A stretch of 64,000 nucleotides of DNA from the NCBI GenBank assembly GCA_030062745.1, contig CP099850.1, positions 4,526,001-4,590,000 on the forward strand. Reading direction: 5' to 3'. Origin of the DNA: Capitulum mitella (lineage: Eukaryota > Arthropoda > Thecostraca > Pollicipedomorpha > Pollicipedidae). This document shows positions 11,944 through 24,433 of this stretch, one piece after another; within the stretch, counting starts at the first letter, position 1; each line of letters starts with the position of its first letter. The notes under the pieces were generated by a model. It saw nothing but the letters and a program-made list of their open reading frames with translations, had not been told where the DNA came from and ran no database searches. The position numbers were made by a program, and so were the translations under genes.

Positions 11944-14434
11944 CTGCGGGCACAAATAGGTCGGAGGTCAAGGGCGCGGGGGTCAGAGGCCCCGCCCGGC
12001 CGGAGCTGGTTTGCGTCACGAATGGGAGGCGGCCGCACGATTTACAATCATCGAAAATTGACCCGGCCCTGGCGCAACGCACCTCGGAACAAGTGGCCGG
12101 GTCAGGTTGGGCTGCGCGTAACGGGCGGATCTCGGCCGGCGCTGCGTCCACCGCCGACGGCCGCCCTCCCGGACACCGTCAACAGGACGCGGCCACGTGT
12201 TATCTGGCGACGGCGGGCGAGGCCCTGCGGCCGCGCTCCTTCCGCGGTCGCATTCGAAGATATAACGGCCGTGCTTCGGAGAAAGCCGCAGAGCCATCCC
12301 CGTCCGGTCGGCAGCGACGGGACGGCGCGGACCAATCGTCCGCGACGTCGCCAGCTCGGTGGACGTTGTTTTTGTTGGCCCGCGCGCCAGGCGGTTAGAC
12401 ACGCCCACAGGGCAGCATCTGTCACAGAACCGCAAATCTCCGGCTCAGGGTCGTCATGTCTGGCATTTAATGACGTTGCTTGCCCACCTGCGACACACGA
12501 GCAGCGTCCAGCTTCCTTTTCTCACTCTCCAGGCCGTGAGAGAGCACCCCCAACGTGTCGTAAATAGCGCGGCTGGAGAGGCCTGGTAGGCGGGGGTCGC
12601 CAAGCAGCAGAATCAATTCCCGAGTGCGCTCAGTCATTCCCGCTGAGATATGGCCGCGCACCTGAATGGGGCAAGTGGCCCCGTGTTCGAAGCCGGCACG
12701 CTGCGCTGCCAGCAGCGGCTGACGACGCTGTTATTGGTCGTTGAGCTCACAAAAACACGGCCCGTCCGCCAGCACTGTTAAGCCTTTTTCATAAATTTCC
12801 AATCGTAAACAAGCCCGTAAACGTGGAACTGGGACACGGGCCCATCGAATTAAGAGAAAGGAGGAAGTTGCAGTGACAAAAAACGAAAACATTCATACGT
12901 CAGTGCGCGATTGAGGCGCTGAGATTGGTTGAGCAGTTTCACCAGTAGCCAGCTGATTCCATCTGGCGGCGATTGGTCGCGAGCCCCGCCAGTTTGGGAC
13001 TTGTCTGGACAATCCGCTCCCTGATTGATGTCGGCTCAGTTTTACCCGGCGACGTCGGGTCGAAAGGTCAGAGCGCGGGCTAATTTCGGCCGCGCTCGGG
13101 CAGTCTGGACGTCTCCAATAGCCATCGAGGAAATGAAAATCGTCCTGCCCGGGTTCACACGTGCACCGGCAGCTCCCGAAGCGCCCCGTTCCCCTCCTGC
13201 GCCGCGCGACAGGCCAGCTCTGTCCGCAGCTGCGAATAGGTACGTGGGATCGTAAACAGTGGTCTTCTGCCTCCTCTGCGCCATTTATCCGTCTCGGGCC
13301 GCAGGTACCAGGGAGCGCCGCCCGCCGGGTCGGCAGTGGGCGCCGGCCCTGCGACGGACGGGGAATGACGCCGAGCGGGGCAGGTCCCCCGCGTCCCCGC
13401 GACACTCCCCCCCCCAACACACTAGCCCGGCCACAGCTCTGCTCTGCGGCGTCTCGACCCGTGCCGCCGTCTTCCGGCCCCTCCAGTACAGTTTAATTTC
13501 ACCCGCGGCCGGCCGTCCGACTGGGCAAGACGGGACGCCTTCAGTCCACGCCGGCCCGGGTTTAACTACATGTTCTGCTGGCAATCTGCCCGGGGGCGGA
13601 CGCATTCGACGGCAGAACGGCCGCCGCCGGCCATCGCCGCGCCGGCCAACAGCGCGGCCGAACCAAACACGGCCGCGGCCGAGCACCGCCGAACGGCCGA
13701 GTAACGAGCCGTACCGAGCCGCCGGGCCGCGCCGCCCCTTCTCCCAGCCGGGCTCATCTGCTGCCGACCATAGCCGGCAAACGGAGTGATGCGCGCGGAA
13801 TGCGGAGTGGCACAGCGCCGAGGAGCCACGCACCTGCGTACGACAGGACGATTTGCATGCACGGCACGCAGCCAGACGCTGCCAGTCGCTAATCAACCTA
13901 ATCACTGCCTCAAAAGGCCGGACTCCTCTCCACAGCGCACTTGAATGGGGAAAAGATCTACCCACGCAAGAGGCTGGCGGAATGTTTACCAAACGGGGAA
14001 TCAAGCACCGCCGAGCGCGGAATGCAACAAGCTCGTGTCATTAAACGACGATGGATCGTGCTTCAACGACGTCGTCTCGGATACGTGCAGGTGCACTGGG
14101 ACTCTTCTAAGTTGGCTCGGTTCCTTATAGATTTAAGATGACACCCAGTGAAGCTCCTCGCTTCCCAATGATCTGACGCCATCGCCACAGCACAACTCCC
14201 CTGCCCCTCCCTTTCATTATGTGCCACTGTCGCTCTGCCCTGCCGTATCACAAAATTCCAAAGCCGCAGCTTCTCACATAGTTGTGACTGCTGCGTCCCA
14301 AGCATCTGCTGAGTTCCGAACCTAGTACGGGCCCTGATACCACGTTCCAACACGAAACCGCACGCACGGACGGAAATGATTTTTCGCCCGCGTGGACCAA
14401 ACGACAAGCGCCAAATCCGCCCAGGGTTTCTTAC
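11944..14434 (-). other. TOX intron f-g
   Basis: A 2491-bp GT-AG intron, phase 2, that splits the lysine codon at the start of the HMG box. It is GC- and CpG-rich with a C9 run at 13407-13415. Overlapping long frames here are compositional. Confidence 0.8.
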
Positions 14435-14556
14435 TTTTCCGGCTCGTTCGGATCTCGTTTCTTCCTCTTTCTGGTGACCCTGGGCTTCTTGGCTGGCTTC
14501 ATGCTGGTGAGATCGATTTGAGCTGGCTCCGGCGATGGCCGCTCCCCGCGCATCCA
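14435..14556 (-). CDS. TOX: TOX exon f (basic NLS and start of HMG box)
   Basis: A 122-bp exon: 40 codons plus 2 bases (visible residues 183-222). It encodes WMRGERPSPEPAQIDLTS, then MKPAKKPRVTRKRKKRDPNE and PE, with the split Lys codon completed by the next exon. The lysine/arginine block is the nuclear localisation signal that precedes the HMG box in TOX proteins (KKPKTPKKKKKKDPNEPQK in vertebrates). GERPSP resembles vertebrate GEKRPASD, which supports the upstream acceptor CCCGACAG. The donor is AAAA|GTAAGA. The phase-2 junction within EPx[10 protein letters not shown] keeps the HMG-box reading intact. The pyrimidine tract before the acceptor belongs to a 28-bp minisatellite. Confidence 0.93.
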
Positions 14557-14570
14557 CTGTCGGGCACACA

Positions 14571-14785
14571 GCAGAAACCAGTCACACAACAGGACAAGGC
14601 AGAAACCAGTCACACAACAGGACAAAGCAGAAACTCGTCACACCAGAGAACACAGAGGTAAGGGAACACAACGAACAGAACACAACAGAAAGTGGTCGCA
14701 CAACAGAACACAGCAAGAAGCTCACACAAGTTGACGCAGCAGAACGACCAGCGAACGGTGCACAGCAGAAACTGGTCAAGACATA
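14571..14785. repeat. 28-bp minisatellite adjoining exon f acceptor
   Basis: Three clear copies start at 14571, 14599 and 14627; the first two differ at one position. Degenerate copies (CAGAAACTGGTC, CACAACAGAACACAG) continue to about 14785. On the transcript strand the unit is pyrimidine-rich and its first copy forms the tract before the exon f acceptor. Confidence 0.9.
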
Positions 14786-15028
14786 GGACGCAATTAAGGA
14801 TGGATCAAATACAAGACAGGCGATGAAAAACAACGGGGGAAATGTTAACGAAAGGTTAGAAGAGAAAATCGGGCCAAACAAATAAGCACACGTTCCCAGA
14901 TAAGATCCGTTAAACCAAATGAAAGGGAAGTGGAACACCAAACAAACTGGGACTTCGATAACGTACTATCATTGAACGAACTGCCGACATCACCAACCAT
15001 GATTACAGCACCCGTCAGAGACAGCAGC

Positions 15029-15211
15029 TACCATCAGATCATTAACCAGTAACGCTTACCACCATCAGATCACCGACCAGCAGCGTCAGCCACCGTAAGA
15101 TCACCAGCCAGCGGCGTCAGCCACCATCAGATAACCAATCAGTGATGTCAACCACCACCAGATCAACCGGTAAACTAGCCATCATCAGATCGGCAACCAG
15201 AATCGTCAGCC
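15029..15211. repeat. 31-bp minisatellite, about six copies
   Basis: Degenerate tandem units of about 31 bp with a core CACCATCAGATCACCGACCA followed by gcagcgtcagc. Copies begin near 15029, 15060, 15091, 15122, 15153 and 15180; the last two are the most diverged. Confidence 0.85.
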
Positions 15212-16074
15212 GCGATCGATGGCCGGACCGCGAGTGTAACAGCGTCAGCCCTGGGCCCGCCAGTCCTCACAGTTAACCATGGCCCTCTTAAGACCTGTCC
15301 GTTTTTTTTTTACAGTGCCCTCCGCCCGGCACAGTCCTTTACGGCCATCCTGGCTCGAGCGTGAAACACCTGGCGCCCGAGCCGCCGCACGTGGCGCAGT
15401 AAACACACCACGTGGGAAACGGCGCTCCAGTCCTCCTGAGGAGCCGGCCGGCAACTTTCCAGGCCCGTCTCCGGCAACAGACAGGTTCCTTGCACGCCGG
15501 CCGGGGAAAGGAAGGCCTGTCGGCTCTCGACAGGGGGCCGGAGCACTGACAAGCACGGGCCGTGTGCAACATTCAGTAACATCGGCTGCGACATAATCTC
15601 GTGCAGAGGGCGGGACGGGCCGGCCTCCGACGCTCTGCCCGGCGCCGTCGCCTGAAGGTCGGATAAAGGTCACAGGCGTTGTAATGGAACAAGAGAGTTG
15701 TCAAACACGCCGCTCTGTTATTTGCGTTCCGCGAAGACAAATAAAGCAAGACATCTTTCCGCTCACGACGCGAACCGAACCTGATCCGTTTCAAGGTAGC
15801 CCGGTGATGGCGCAATCCGAAAGTCAGCTGTCTGTTTTGGTGGTTTATACTCCATTTAGCCGGCGAGGAGATTGCATTTTCTTCGCGGACAGAGTGGTGA
15901 AAGAAGAGTACAGCTGACTAACTGACGGAGCAGAACTGACGGAGCTGGATCCCCTGAGAGCCGTTGTAACGGCAGCAGGGAAAGAAACCACGAACAGAGA
16001 CTATGGCAGCAGAGTGAGGTCAGGAAAGCGATGGGCAGAAAGAGAAAGAGAGCATGAGAAAAGAGGCATCAGGA

Positions 16075-16200
16075 CCAGAGAGGTATCAGCAGCAGACAAC
16101 TATCAGCAGCAGAAAGATGGAGGTACCAGCAGCAGGGAGAGGGAGGTATCAGCAGCAGGCAGAGGTATCAACAACAAGGGAAGGTGTCATCAGTAGAGAC
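16075..16200. repeat. TATCAGCAGCAG degenerate repeat cluster 1
   Basis: Repeated GAGGTATCAGCAGCAG-like units of about 20-30 bp. The same family recurs at 17218-17420. Confidence 0.75.
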
Positions 16201-16209
16201 GCTGGTTGG

Positions 16210-16357
16210 TTGGTTATTGGGGCTTAGGGGCGCACCGACTGCAGGGTCATTCGGCGCCCATCAGTAGAGACGCATCAGCAGCAGGTGCGGATTCTAGACG
16301 ACAAGGTTGGTTATTGGGGTTTAGGGGCGCACCGACTACAAGGTCATTCGGCGCCCA
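16210..16357 (+). repeat. Interspersed repeat core, two 51-bp direct copies
   Basis: Copies at 16210-16260 and 16307-16357 (97-bp spacing) share GGGGCGCACCGACT and GGTCATTCGGCGCCCA and differ at only a few bases. A third partial copy is inverted at 18781-18810. Three copies in both orientations suggest a dispersed family, SINE-like or a transposon part, not just a local duplication. Confidence 0.75.
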
Positions 16358-16379
16358 CCTAGACGACAAGAGGAACATC

Positions 16380-16870
16380 TAAGACAGAGGGTGTTCACTG
16401 AGACTGATAGAGAGGGGCCTCTGAGACTGTCAACTAGCAATATCTAGCAAACGAGACTCCTGAGACGACCAGAGGGGTCCCTGAAACTACTAAACCCTGA
16501 GACGTTCAGAACGCTCCTTAAACGGCCAAAGGACCTACAGCATTGTCAGTGGCGCCTCTGTCACGGCAGAGAGAGACTGATAGAAGGCCCTTATTAGTGC
16601 CTGAGGCGCTTCTTAAACAACAAAAATGTCCCAGAGACGACAAGAAGGAACCCGAGATATCTTCTGGACCCCTGAAAGTGCCAGATGGATCCCTGACATT
16701 GTCCGACGTGCCCCTGAAACTCCCAAAGAAGCGCCTGAGACGTCCCGAGGAACACGTGAAAATGTAAAAGAAACCTGAGACCACTAGAGGGCCCTGACAC
16801 GGCAGACGGCCCGAGACCACCACAAGTGCCCCTGTAACTGCCAGAGGGAACCTAACCTAAGCTGGCAAAA
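16380..16870. repeat. Degenerate ~30-bp repeat region
   Basis: Loosely periodic phrases such as CCTGAGAC, CCCTGAAACT and GCCAGAGGG recur about every 25-35 bp. Divergence is high and I cannot fix a copy number. It produces overlapping spurious frames. Confidence 0.5.
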
Positions 16871-17217
16871 GTCCCCAGAAACTACGAGGGAGCAGAGGGG
16901 TTCCTCAACCAGATACAGACACGACACTTCATATATAGAGAGGAACGCAGCCGTCTAAAATCCCGCCGTTTTTGTCATATTTTTGGCCACTTTGTAAGGG
17001 AAGAAATGCCAAATTTTCACAAATAAGGTTACGTGCTTCATTTTTTCGATTACTTTATACGGTAAGAAAACACCAAATTGCGCCAAATATTCCCCCTGGA
17101 CCCGCGTGGATCCACGTTATTAATATCTGAAGAACAAAAAATGGGGGACCCCGCTGGGAGGGAAGCCTGCACTGACCATTCGCCTCCCCCCCGGGAAATC
17201 CTGGATCCGCCTCTAAT

Positions 17218-17420
17218 CAGCAGACAGGTATCAGCAACAGGGACCGGTATCAGCAACAGAGAAAGGTATCAGAAGGAGAGGTAATAACAGCATAGAGATA
17301 TCAGCAGAAGAGAGGGATCAGCGACAGAGATATTAACAATGGCGAGGCGTCAGGAGCAGAGAGAGGGACAAGTGGCAGAAGGACGCATCAATATAACCGA
17401 GAGACATACACGGAAAAGAC
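17218..17420. repeat. TATCAGCAACAG degenerate repeat cluster 2
   Basis: Repeats of AGGTATCAGCAACAG, related to cluster 1 at 16075-16200. Together they bracket about 1 kb holding other repeats, so the two may once have been one array. Confidence 0.7.
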
Positions 17421-18487
17421 AGGTGGCAGCAGAGAGGCATCCCCAGCCTGCCCAGCGTCACCGGCCCAGGGCAGCGACGCCGAACAAAGAGCCAATGACG
17501 ACGGCAGATCTATTGCGACACGATTCCGCGTCCGATAATCCAAACACGCCGGCCGTTTGCCCAACAGACGGATATCCTGGCCCGTTTCCTTCCTGTCCAA
17601 ACAAGGCTCGGGGGTGGCCGATCCAATGGGTCGGTTCCGCCTCCCCCCCCCCCCCCCCGATAGTTCATGATAGGTCGCGGCGCGCGAGGGTGCTGCTGTA
17701 TCTAGATCGGTCGATGTTTGAGAGGTCGCTGAACTGAGCATCACCTGATCAAACGGATGGGCCGCCAGCCAAGTCGCCGTCGACTTCAGTGCTTGGTATG
17801 AGCAATGGCAGCTGCCAGCGACCACTTCAAAGTTGACCAAAGGGAATGGAGAGATTTTAACTCCCATAAAATAATAGGAACGACGCACAGCTCCGGCACG
17901 AACAACAAGAACAACAGCGACACAAGGCAGCAATGAGGACTGCCACCGTTTGAAAAGCAGACCACCATAAGCCGACCATCCTTTCCCTGTCTGTCACCAG
18001 TCTGGCACCTCCTGTCCGGCACCAGTCGGCTCTGTCCGCAGAGCAGCACGTGCGCAGCGTGCACGTGGAAATGGCGTATGCGGCAGAAACAGCGTGCATG
18101 TTCATGGTCAAAGCGGGAACCAAAACAGACGTATGAACAGGCATACGAATAACATGAACGTGGGTATATCTCATAAACATTCTTGCATATTGATCTGCCA
18201 GATGATTTTCTTGGATGCCGAACGTACTTAAACCAGAAGCGTAACGAGGTTGTTCATGTTGTACTTCATTGCAAGGTATGGCAAATAAATCATTCAGGTA
18301 GCAAGCAGGAATGTTGAGGATTTCCATTATGAGCATGACCCAACATGCCACAGAAAAGCATGGTCACGCTATCATTATTCAAGAGACAGGTCGACCTTAG
18401 CTAACCGAAATATGCAGTCAATACTGCAGGAAAATGTGCCATCAAACGTTAAATTTCATCGGAGCTGTCCAAACCCACATTATTTTT

Positions 18488-18489
<2 letters not shown>

Positions 18490-18550
<61 letters not shown>

Positions 18551-18561
18551 ATATATATATA
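18490..18561. repeat. (AT)n microsatellite
   Basis: An uninterrupted (TA)n run to about 18541, then TGTGTGTG-type and further TA units. Confidence 0.95.
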
Positions 18562-18780
18562 TTTATCGAAGCCGTTCCGACTGAGCCTACACTATTTTTT
18601 ATGTTTATATACATATACGTATATACACATGTATATTTACTTTCCGATTTCAAATAACGGGTGTATTCTGGACGAAGACGGGTATATTAGTAAAGTGACC
18701 CTTTATTTGTTACAACGCTAGTCACAAGTCATGACAGTCCCTCATGAGATGGATCACTTTCTGGGTGCCGCGGGACCACG

Positions 18781-18810
18781 GGGTCGGTGCGCCCCTAAGC
18801 CCTAATAACT
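18781..18810 (-). repeat. Inverted partial copy of the 16.2-kb interspersed repeat
   Basis: The reverse complement contains TTATTAGGGCTTAGGGGCGC followed by ACCGAC, matching the cores of the copies at 16210 and 16307. Confidence 0.7.
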
Positions 18811-20812
18811 AATTAGATGGGCCATTTTCGAAGCCGGCTTGCAGCCATTGCAAACGTGGTATGAAACATCAGTCTTTGGTGATTCTTTTCAGAGTAATTT
18901 CAGAATGCGCAACAATGCAGAATCAGCGACATGACGGAAGATACCGCAAGAAGAGCGGCGACAAAACCACCCACGGGATTACGCGGAGCACACACACACA
19001 CAAGAGAAAGCAGCCACACAGCACGAGCCGGCCAATACCATGGAGTGCAAACACGAGCAGCCCACATCCAGCCTGGCCAGACTGCAGCGCCGCACGCACG
19101 GGTCGAGCCCCGGTCTGCGGGCGAGGGGCCGCCCCTGGCGACGCCCGCGGCGTTTTTCCTCGGCCGCCTCTTGTCGAGCTAATCCCGACCGACGCAGCGC
19201 TCTTCCGACAGCTCTCCCGAGCAACTTCGGCCCGTCCTCATATCGCATCCATTGCCCGATCAATAGCGACAAACCGGGCTGCCGTCGGCCGCGTCGGCGA
19301 GCGCCGACTGTGCGCCGACCCCCCCCCCCCCGTGTAGACCAGACCGCCGAGAGGCGCCCGGCTGCGCAGGCCCGGAGTTTATATCGAGCGGCGTGCCGAC
19401 TAAACATGATTGAAAGGATGTGAATAACAGATGACAGGCGATCTGTTTTCGAAAAGTCAGCGCAGTGCGCCATTTCGATGTCGGGTTTTCTGCGCGACGC
19501 ACTGCGCGCGACTCAAGAGCTGAGCACGAACAGAGTCTGCACGGGCGCTCCGAGCGAGGCCTTAGCACACGCGTGGGGACGAACGCAGGGACAGAAGAGT
19601 CGCCACCCGCGGGGGGAGGAACTGTAAAAAAAACGACAACTGTAAATGACAACCCACTGTGTCGTTTCTTGTGTTCCAAGACGTAAAACAACCCCAAAGA
19701 GAGTTGTACGAAAGTTTATTTTGGAGAAATACACAAGTCAGTCAAAAAAAGAAAAAAAAACAACGTAAGAAGTGACAGATCACGCCATCTAAAGTAAATA
19801 ACATAATCCATGTCTTTTCCACATGGTACTGAAACTAAAACGCAATGTCAAATGCGGTCTTCTTCCTTTTCATTCCCTTTTTATGTTTGTGTCTTTTTTT
19901 CTTTTACTTCATTTACGTATTTTCTCTCACCGACCCCAGTTCATACACAAACACTGTATTCGTAGCGAACCGGGCGGCGTCACTAACTGCTACCTGCGTG
20001 TCCGGTTCACGAGGCCCATCACTCTCATCGGTGGCGGGAGTAAATTTGAGGGAAAAAATAACAGCGGGGTGACCCGAAGTGATTCTTGAAGAAGTGTAGA
20101 AATCATGGAATTTAACGTCACTGGGTCACACGGGTATGCAAAGGCACTCCTGCCTACCCAATAACGGGTAAGGGAATTTAAAAAGAGAATCGAAAAATAA
20201 GAACTATATGAAGCTTGGGCCTTTGCGTTTAACGAAAACGTGTTATCGCAGAGACGCAGGAGCACGTTCGCCCGCGAAAGAGAACAAGCCCACTGGAAGC
20301 CAATTATCCTCCCACGAATCACCGTAACGGCATGGCTGCGCCACGACGCAACGTCGACTGCCGAGTGTCTTCAACAGTCGGAGGGACTGGCGCACAGGCA
20401 GGCTCAGCACAACACAACCGTGTCCGGCCACACGGCGCAGCACCCCGTGACAGTGCCGCACGCAGCCGCGTTTCACAACAGGCCCGTGCACCAACGTGGA
20501 ACGCTCCCGCGCGCCGGTAGAGCGCTCTCGGCCAATGCGCGGCGTCGTTCCATTCCGTTCCGCGTTCTACCGGCCGAGTGCTGTCCGTCTTTGTTCGGCG
20601 TAACTGGCGACGACTCGGCCTCTGCTCCGGCGACGACCGCTCCGAGCCGGCCGATCGTCTCTTCCGAGACCCAGCAGACTGACGGCGCGCAGGGGTGTCC
20701 GACCCGGCCGCGCCACTGCAGGGCTGTTCGACCCACCGCTGCGGCCGCAGGGCGCCGGGCGGAGCGCAGGGGTGTCCGACCGTCGGTCCGGGTCGCCGAC
20801 CGGGGCACTCAC

Positions 20813-20923
20813 CTGGGCGCGGGAGGTGGAGTCGTCGCTGCTGTCCTCGCTGGTGGTGTGGCCCGGCGAGTTGTTGATTCGACCCGGCGAGCCAGTCGCC
20901 GGAGGGCCCATCAGACCGTGACC
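20813..20923 (-). CDS. TOX: TOX exon e (Ser/Asp-rich linker)
   Basis: A 111-bp exon of 37 codons, phase 0 at both ends, with acceptor GTGCCGCAG and donor CAG|GTGAGT. It encodes GHGLMGPPATGSPGRINNS followed by PGHTTSEDSSDDSTSRAQ. In vertebrate TOX proteins the corresponding region is a Ser/Pro-rich and acidic stretch directly before the basic NLS. The SEDSSDDS cluster is a likely casein-kinase-type phosphorylation site (inference). The acceptor pyrimidine tract is weak. Visible residues 146-182. Confidence 0.84.
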
Positions 20924-23158
20924 CTGCGGCACGCACGTGACACGTGGCAAGACATGAACGCCACGGACGCATGGCACGCGACGTAAAACAATCCTGTTCG
21001 CCGTAATTAACAGCAGTGATGTGGGGGTAAATTGAGGAGGGGCAACTGGTGATTGCAGGCGCTGAGGCATGTTTTGGTGATGGGAGGCCAGACATAAATG
21101 GCGGACATTTTTCAGGCTTTCGAATGTCGTGAAGAAAGGTGGCCTCGTACCGTGCCATCTGATACATCAGTTGCCGAACCAGTTTAGAACTGACCAAAAA
21201 TCGGGGACTACGTGACCGCATGGCTGGATTACTTGATATGTGTTCGACACCACCAAGGATTTCATGCAGTTAACGATGAACTGCATTCTTCGAATTCCAT
21301 GTGGCGGCGATTTCAATTATTCATGGACGAAGTTCGACACCACAGCTGATTGTCGTGTGTTGCAGTGTTTGGACCACTTTACTTTCGAAACTCCAAAAAA
21401 CAGCTGAAAGTTACAACTTGAGATACCTGGGTTGTAACTAATCAGAAAGCGTGCCGCGTGCGCAGACGTCAGTAACACAGGTCGTGGGGCAGACAGAACG
21501 GTGTCCCCACCAGCTTTAGAAAACTAACATAAATTATACGGCGTTACGAAACCCACTCAGTCCGGTGGACTCGAGTCTCGGTGTCTCTCAAAATCGTCCG
21601 CGCAAGTGCACAACGTTAGTTGGGAACGCGGCAATGAAACGCTGGAGACAGCATCATTTCAAACGCCTGTCTTGCAACTGGAAGCACAGGATTCTGCTAA
21701 TATCGATGAGCTTCCCGCAGCCGGCGGTCATTTTCAGCGGACAGGACGCCGCTCAACCCGGATCGTGCGATTCGCGGCTACTGACACAAAATTCCGAAAG
21801 CAATGTTGTGCAATACTCGTGATCATTTATAGATTACAACTTGCCAAAGTTCTGATGGGTATCACTGACATTGGAGAAGAATACGAGGAACGTCAATTTT
21901 TCGCACAAGTGCCTGAGCTATTCTCAGCAGTAATTGCGCTGCACAGCCTAATCATAATGTCATGCTCCTAAGTTATCCAAACGAATCTCCATGCGTCGTC
22001 CGCAAAGCACCTGCTTTACTGCTGACGTCACAATATTCAGAAACGATACCATCTAGATGCAGAAATACCAGAGATTCGCCGATTCCGAAGCGGTTACGAG
22101 TTCGCGGAGCTGACGATGCAGGCGAGGCATATGAATTCAACCGGTGAACCTTGCTTTCCAGATTACCAGGAAAATGAATGCACCGGTCTGGGTTCTTATT
22201 TGGTAGAAACGACAGAATCCCCAGTCAAACTGCATGCTGCAAACAATGACAATGTTAACGCGACGGTGCGCCTTTATCCCTTCACCATGAAATTCATACC
22301 CTGAGCATAAAATACGTAAAAACGTCCTTCGTATCTCACGAAGGTGTGAAGTTTCCGAATGTTTAGGTACGACGTCACCGGAACTGCCTCGGATCAAAAC
22401 CACGTCAGCGAAATTCTTCGCACTCTTTTGGCAACTACACAGCGCAGACCATTTGCGGAGACGGCTCCATCTGCGGGAATTGGCACTAACAAGGGGCGAC
22501 ACGGGGAGAGTCGAACATTACGGGCAGGTGCGTAGCGCCAGCACCAGGATATGTTGCAGGCCAACACAGTGCAGTAAGCTCCTGAATCAGTCTGAGTTCA
22601 CTAATGGTCTGCGCCGAAGCCACAACACCCAAGCGCGCGATTCTCGCGGGGGTACATCGCGTTTCACCACGCACGACAGACGTAGCTCCGATAACCGAAA
22701 ATCGACCGTGCCGGACGCCCAGCGGTCCAGCTGACACGGCACGGGCCATTTACGACCCGACACGTTGGAACAACATGACGCCGCTTCAACTGTGCGACAA
22801 CTGGCACGTCTGTCAACTGAAGACAGACCTGGTCTGCGTACATGGCCATTGTAACTAGCGTCTGAAGCGTCTTAAGCCGGTCCATGAGCATCTCGATCAA
22901 ACGGGACCACAGGAATGGGAATAAACAACAATCCAAATAGCCGCAGATACTAGGAGGGGGGGGGGAGGGGCAGGGGCGGTATAAGCTGGTACATGTGGCG
23001 AACCAGGCGCGTGATGAAGGCTGCAGAAAAACCTATACGTGGAAACTGGTAGGGACATATCTGAGATGGCATAACCAATTCCGTTCGTCGTTTTGAAAAC
23101 TCGACTTGCATTAGCGCTGTGGCGGCCTCGAGTTTTAAAAAATGGCCTACCTGAAACG

Positions 23159-23166
23159 AGCCTGGG
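23159..23166. repeat. Left target-site duplication AGCCTGGG
   Basis: Identical to 25776-25783 and directly abuts the left TIR. Confidence 0.88.
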
Positions 23167-23799
23167 TAGGGATGCACCGGATCGGGATTTTTGTGATCCG
23201 GCCGGATACCGGATATGCCGGATCGGGTGCTGAATATCCGGCCGGATATCCGGCCGGATACCGGATATTATGTTTACATGTTTTTATTTAGTATTTCTAC
23301 TGAAATAATGAAACCGAAAAGACTGAATGGAAAAGAAAGATGTGGGAAACTGAAAAAATTAGTAAAAAATGCCCACAGCTTGTGAGTCGATATCTTCAAG
23401 GCCAAATGGGGTGGAAAAGATCAACTTTGGACACTTTATCGGCCTGTACAGGCCATTCCGTACAACTTTCCGAACGAAACGGGGTGTTTGTTGGGCCGTT
23501 AAAACGTGGAATACGATAACTTCCATTCATTTGGCGTCTTGACTGGGGATTTTGGGCCGAGGTCATGTCAGGTCAATGACCTGTGACGTCATTTTTTTCA
23601 TCTTTTACAGATCAGATTTCGAACAACACGGGACAGTTTGAGAGTAAATGAGGGCGCGACATGTATCTTTTGGCGTATTTTCAGTGAAGGTAGCCAACAT
23701 CGGTACATCTGGTCATTTCCAGCGTTTATATTTCTGTATGTATGTATAGCTATGTATGTATATACATGCCAGTATCAATGTGCCAAACGTGTTTTAGAA

Positions 23800-24255
23800 G
23801 GGTCTTTGAATGCGTATTTCACACAAATCGATGTACTGCAAAACAAATCCGGACCAGGTCACAAAAACCTGCCCTTGACCTTTGATGACCTTGACCTGAA
23901 ATGACTCTGGCATATATATGTGCGTTTGCATGTGCGCACACGTGTCTTTATTAGGGTCTTTGAATGCATATTTCATACAAATCGATATGCCGCAGAACAA
24001 ATCTGAGCAAGGTTACAAGATATTTGACCTTGGCTTTTAACGACCTTGACCTTGACTGACCTTGGAATATGTAAGCATATCAGTGTGCGCACACGTGTTT
24101 TTATTAGGGCCTTGGAATGCATATTTCATACAACCTGACATCTTGCAAAGCAAATCTGGATCAGGTCACAAACCTCGACCTTTGATGCCCTTAGCCCTTA
24201 CTGACCCTGGCTGTGGCCTTGGTACGTCCATCACTTATGCCCGAATGACATCGCC
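23800..24255 (+). repeat. ~154-bp tandem repeat, three copies, inside the transposon
   Basis: Copies start at 23800, 23954 and 24107 with GGGTCTTTGAATGC(G/A)TATTTCA or a close variant. Each contains ACCTTTGATGACCTTGACC-like sequence and, before the next copy, GTGCGCACACGTGT. Divergence between copies is about 20-25 percent by eye. Confidence 0.85.
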
Positions 24256-24433
24256 TGACTGTGTTCAAACAGCAGTCTTAAGAAGAACGCCAGTTCTTTC
24301 ACAAAGTTCCCATTTGTCAGCGACAACCGTCGTTTTCGTGATGTTTGCCTGACTTCAAATGCTTGAAACTTCAAAATTTCTAGCCGATTTCCAATTTTTC
24401 TACGCCATTCGACGAGTTATTCAATTGCCATAA

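Larger units (their letters stand above)
14557..20812 (-). other. TOX intron e-f, repeat-rich
   Basis: A 6256-bp GT-AG intron, phase 0, and the most repeat-dense part of the gene. It holds the 28-bp and 31-bp minisatellites, two TATCAGCAGCAG clusters, a three-copy interspersed repeat core, an (AT)n microsatellite, a C16 run at 17643-17658 and a C13 run at 19319-19331. No coding exon is supported. Confidence 0.8.

Noticed and set aside
14571-15211. Regularly spaced repeats resembling a CRISPR array
   Set aside because: Units are head-to-tail with no unique spacers; these are minisatellites in a eukaryotic intron.
20319-21221. 300-residue minus-strand frame
   Set aside because: Shadow frame crossing exon e; Arg/Ser/Pro-rich with no family resemblance.
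21565-22310. Cluster of short plus-strand frames between repeats
   Set aside because: No recognisable family, no continuity across frames; possibly old transposon sequence but unsupported.
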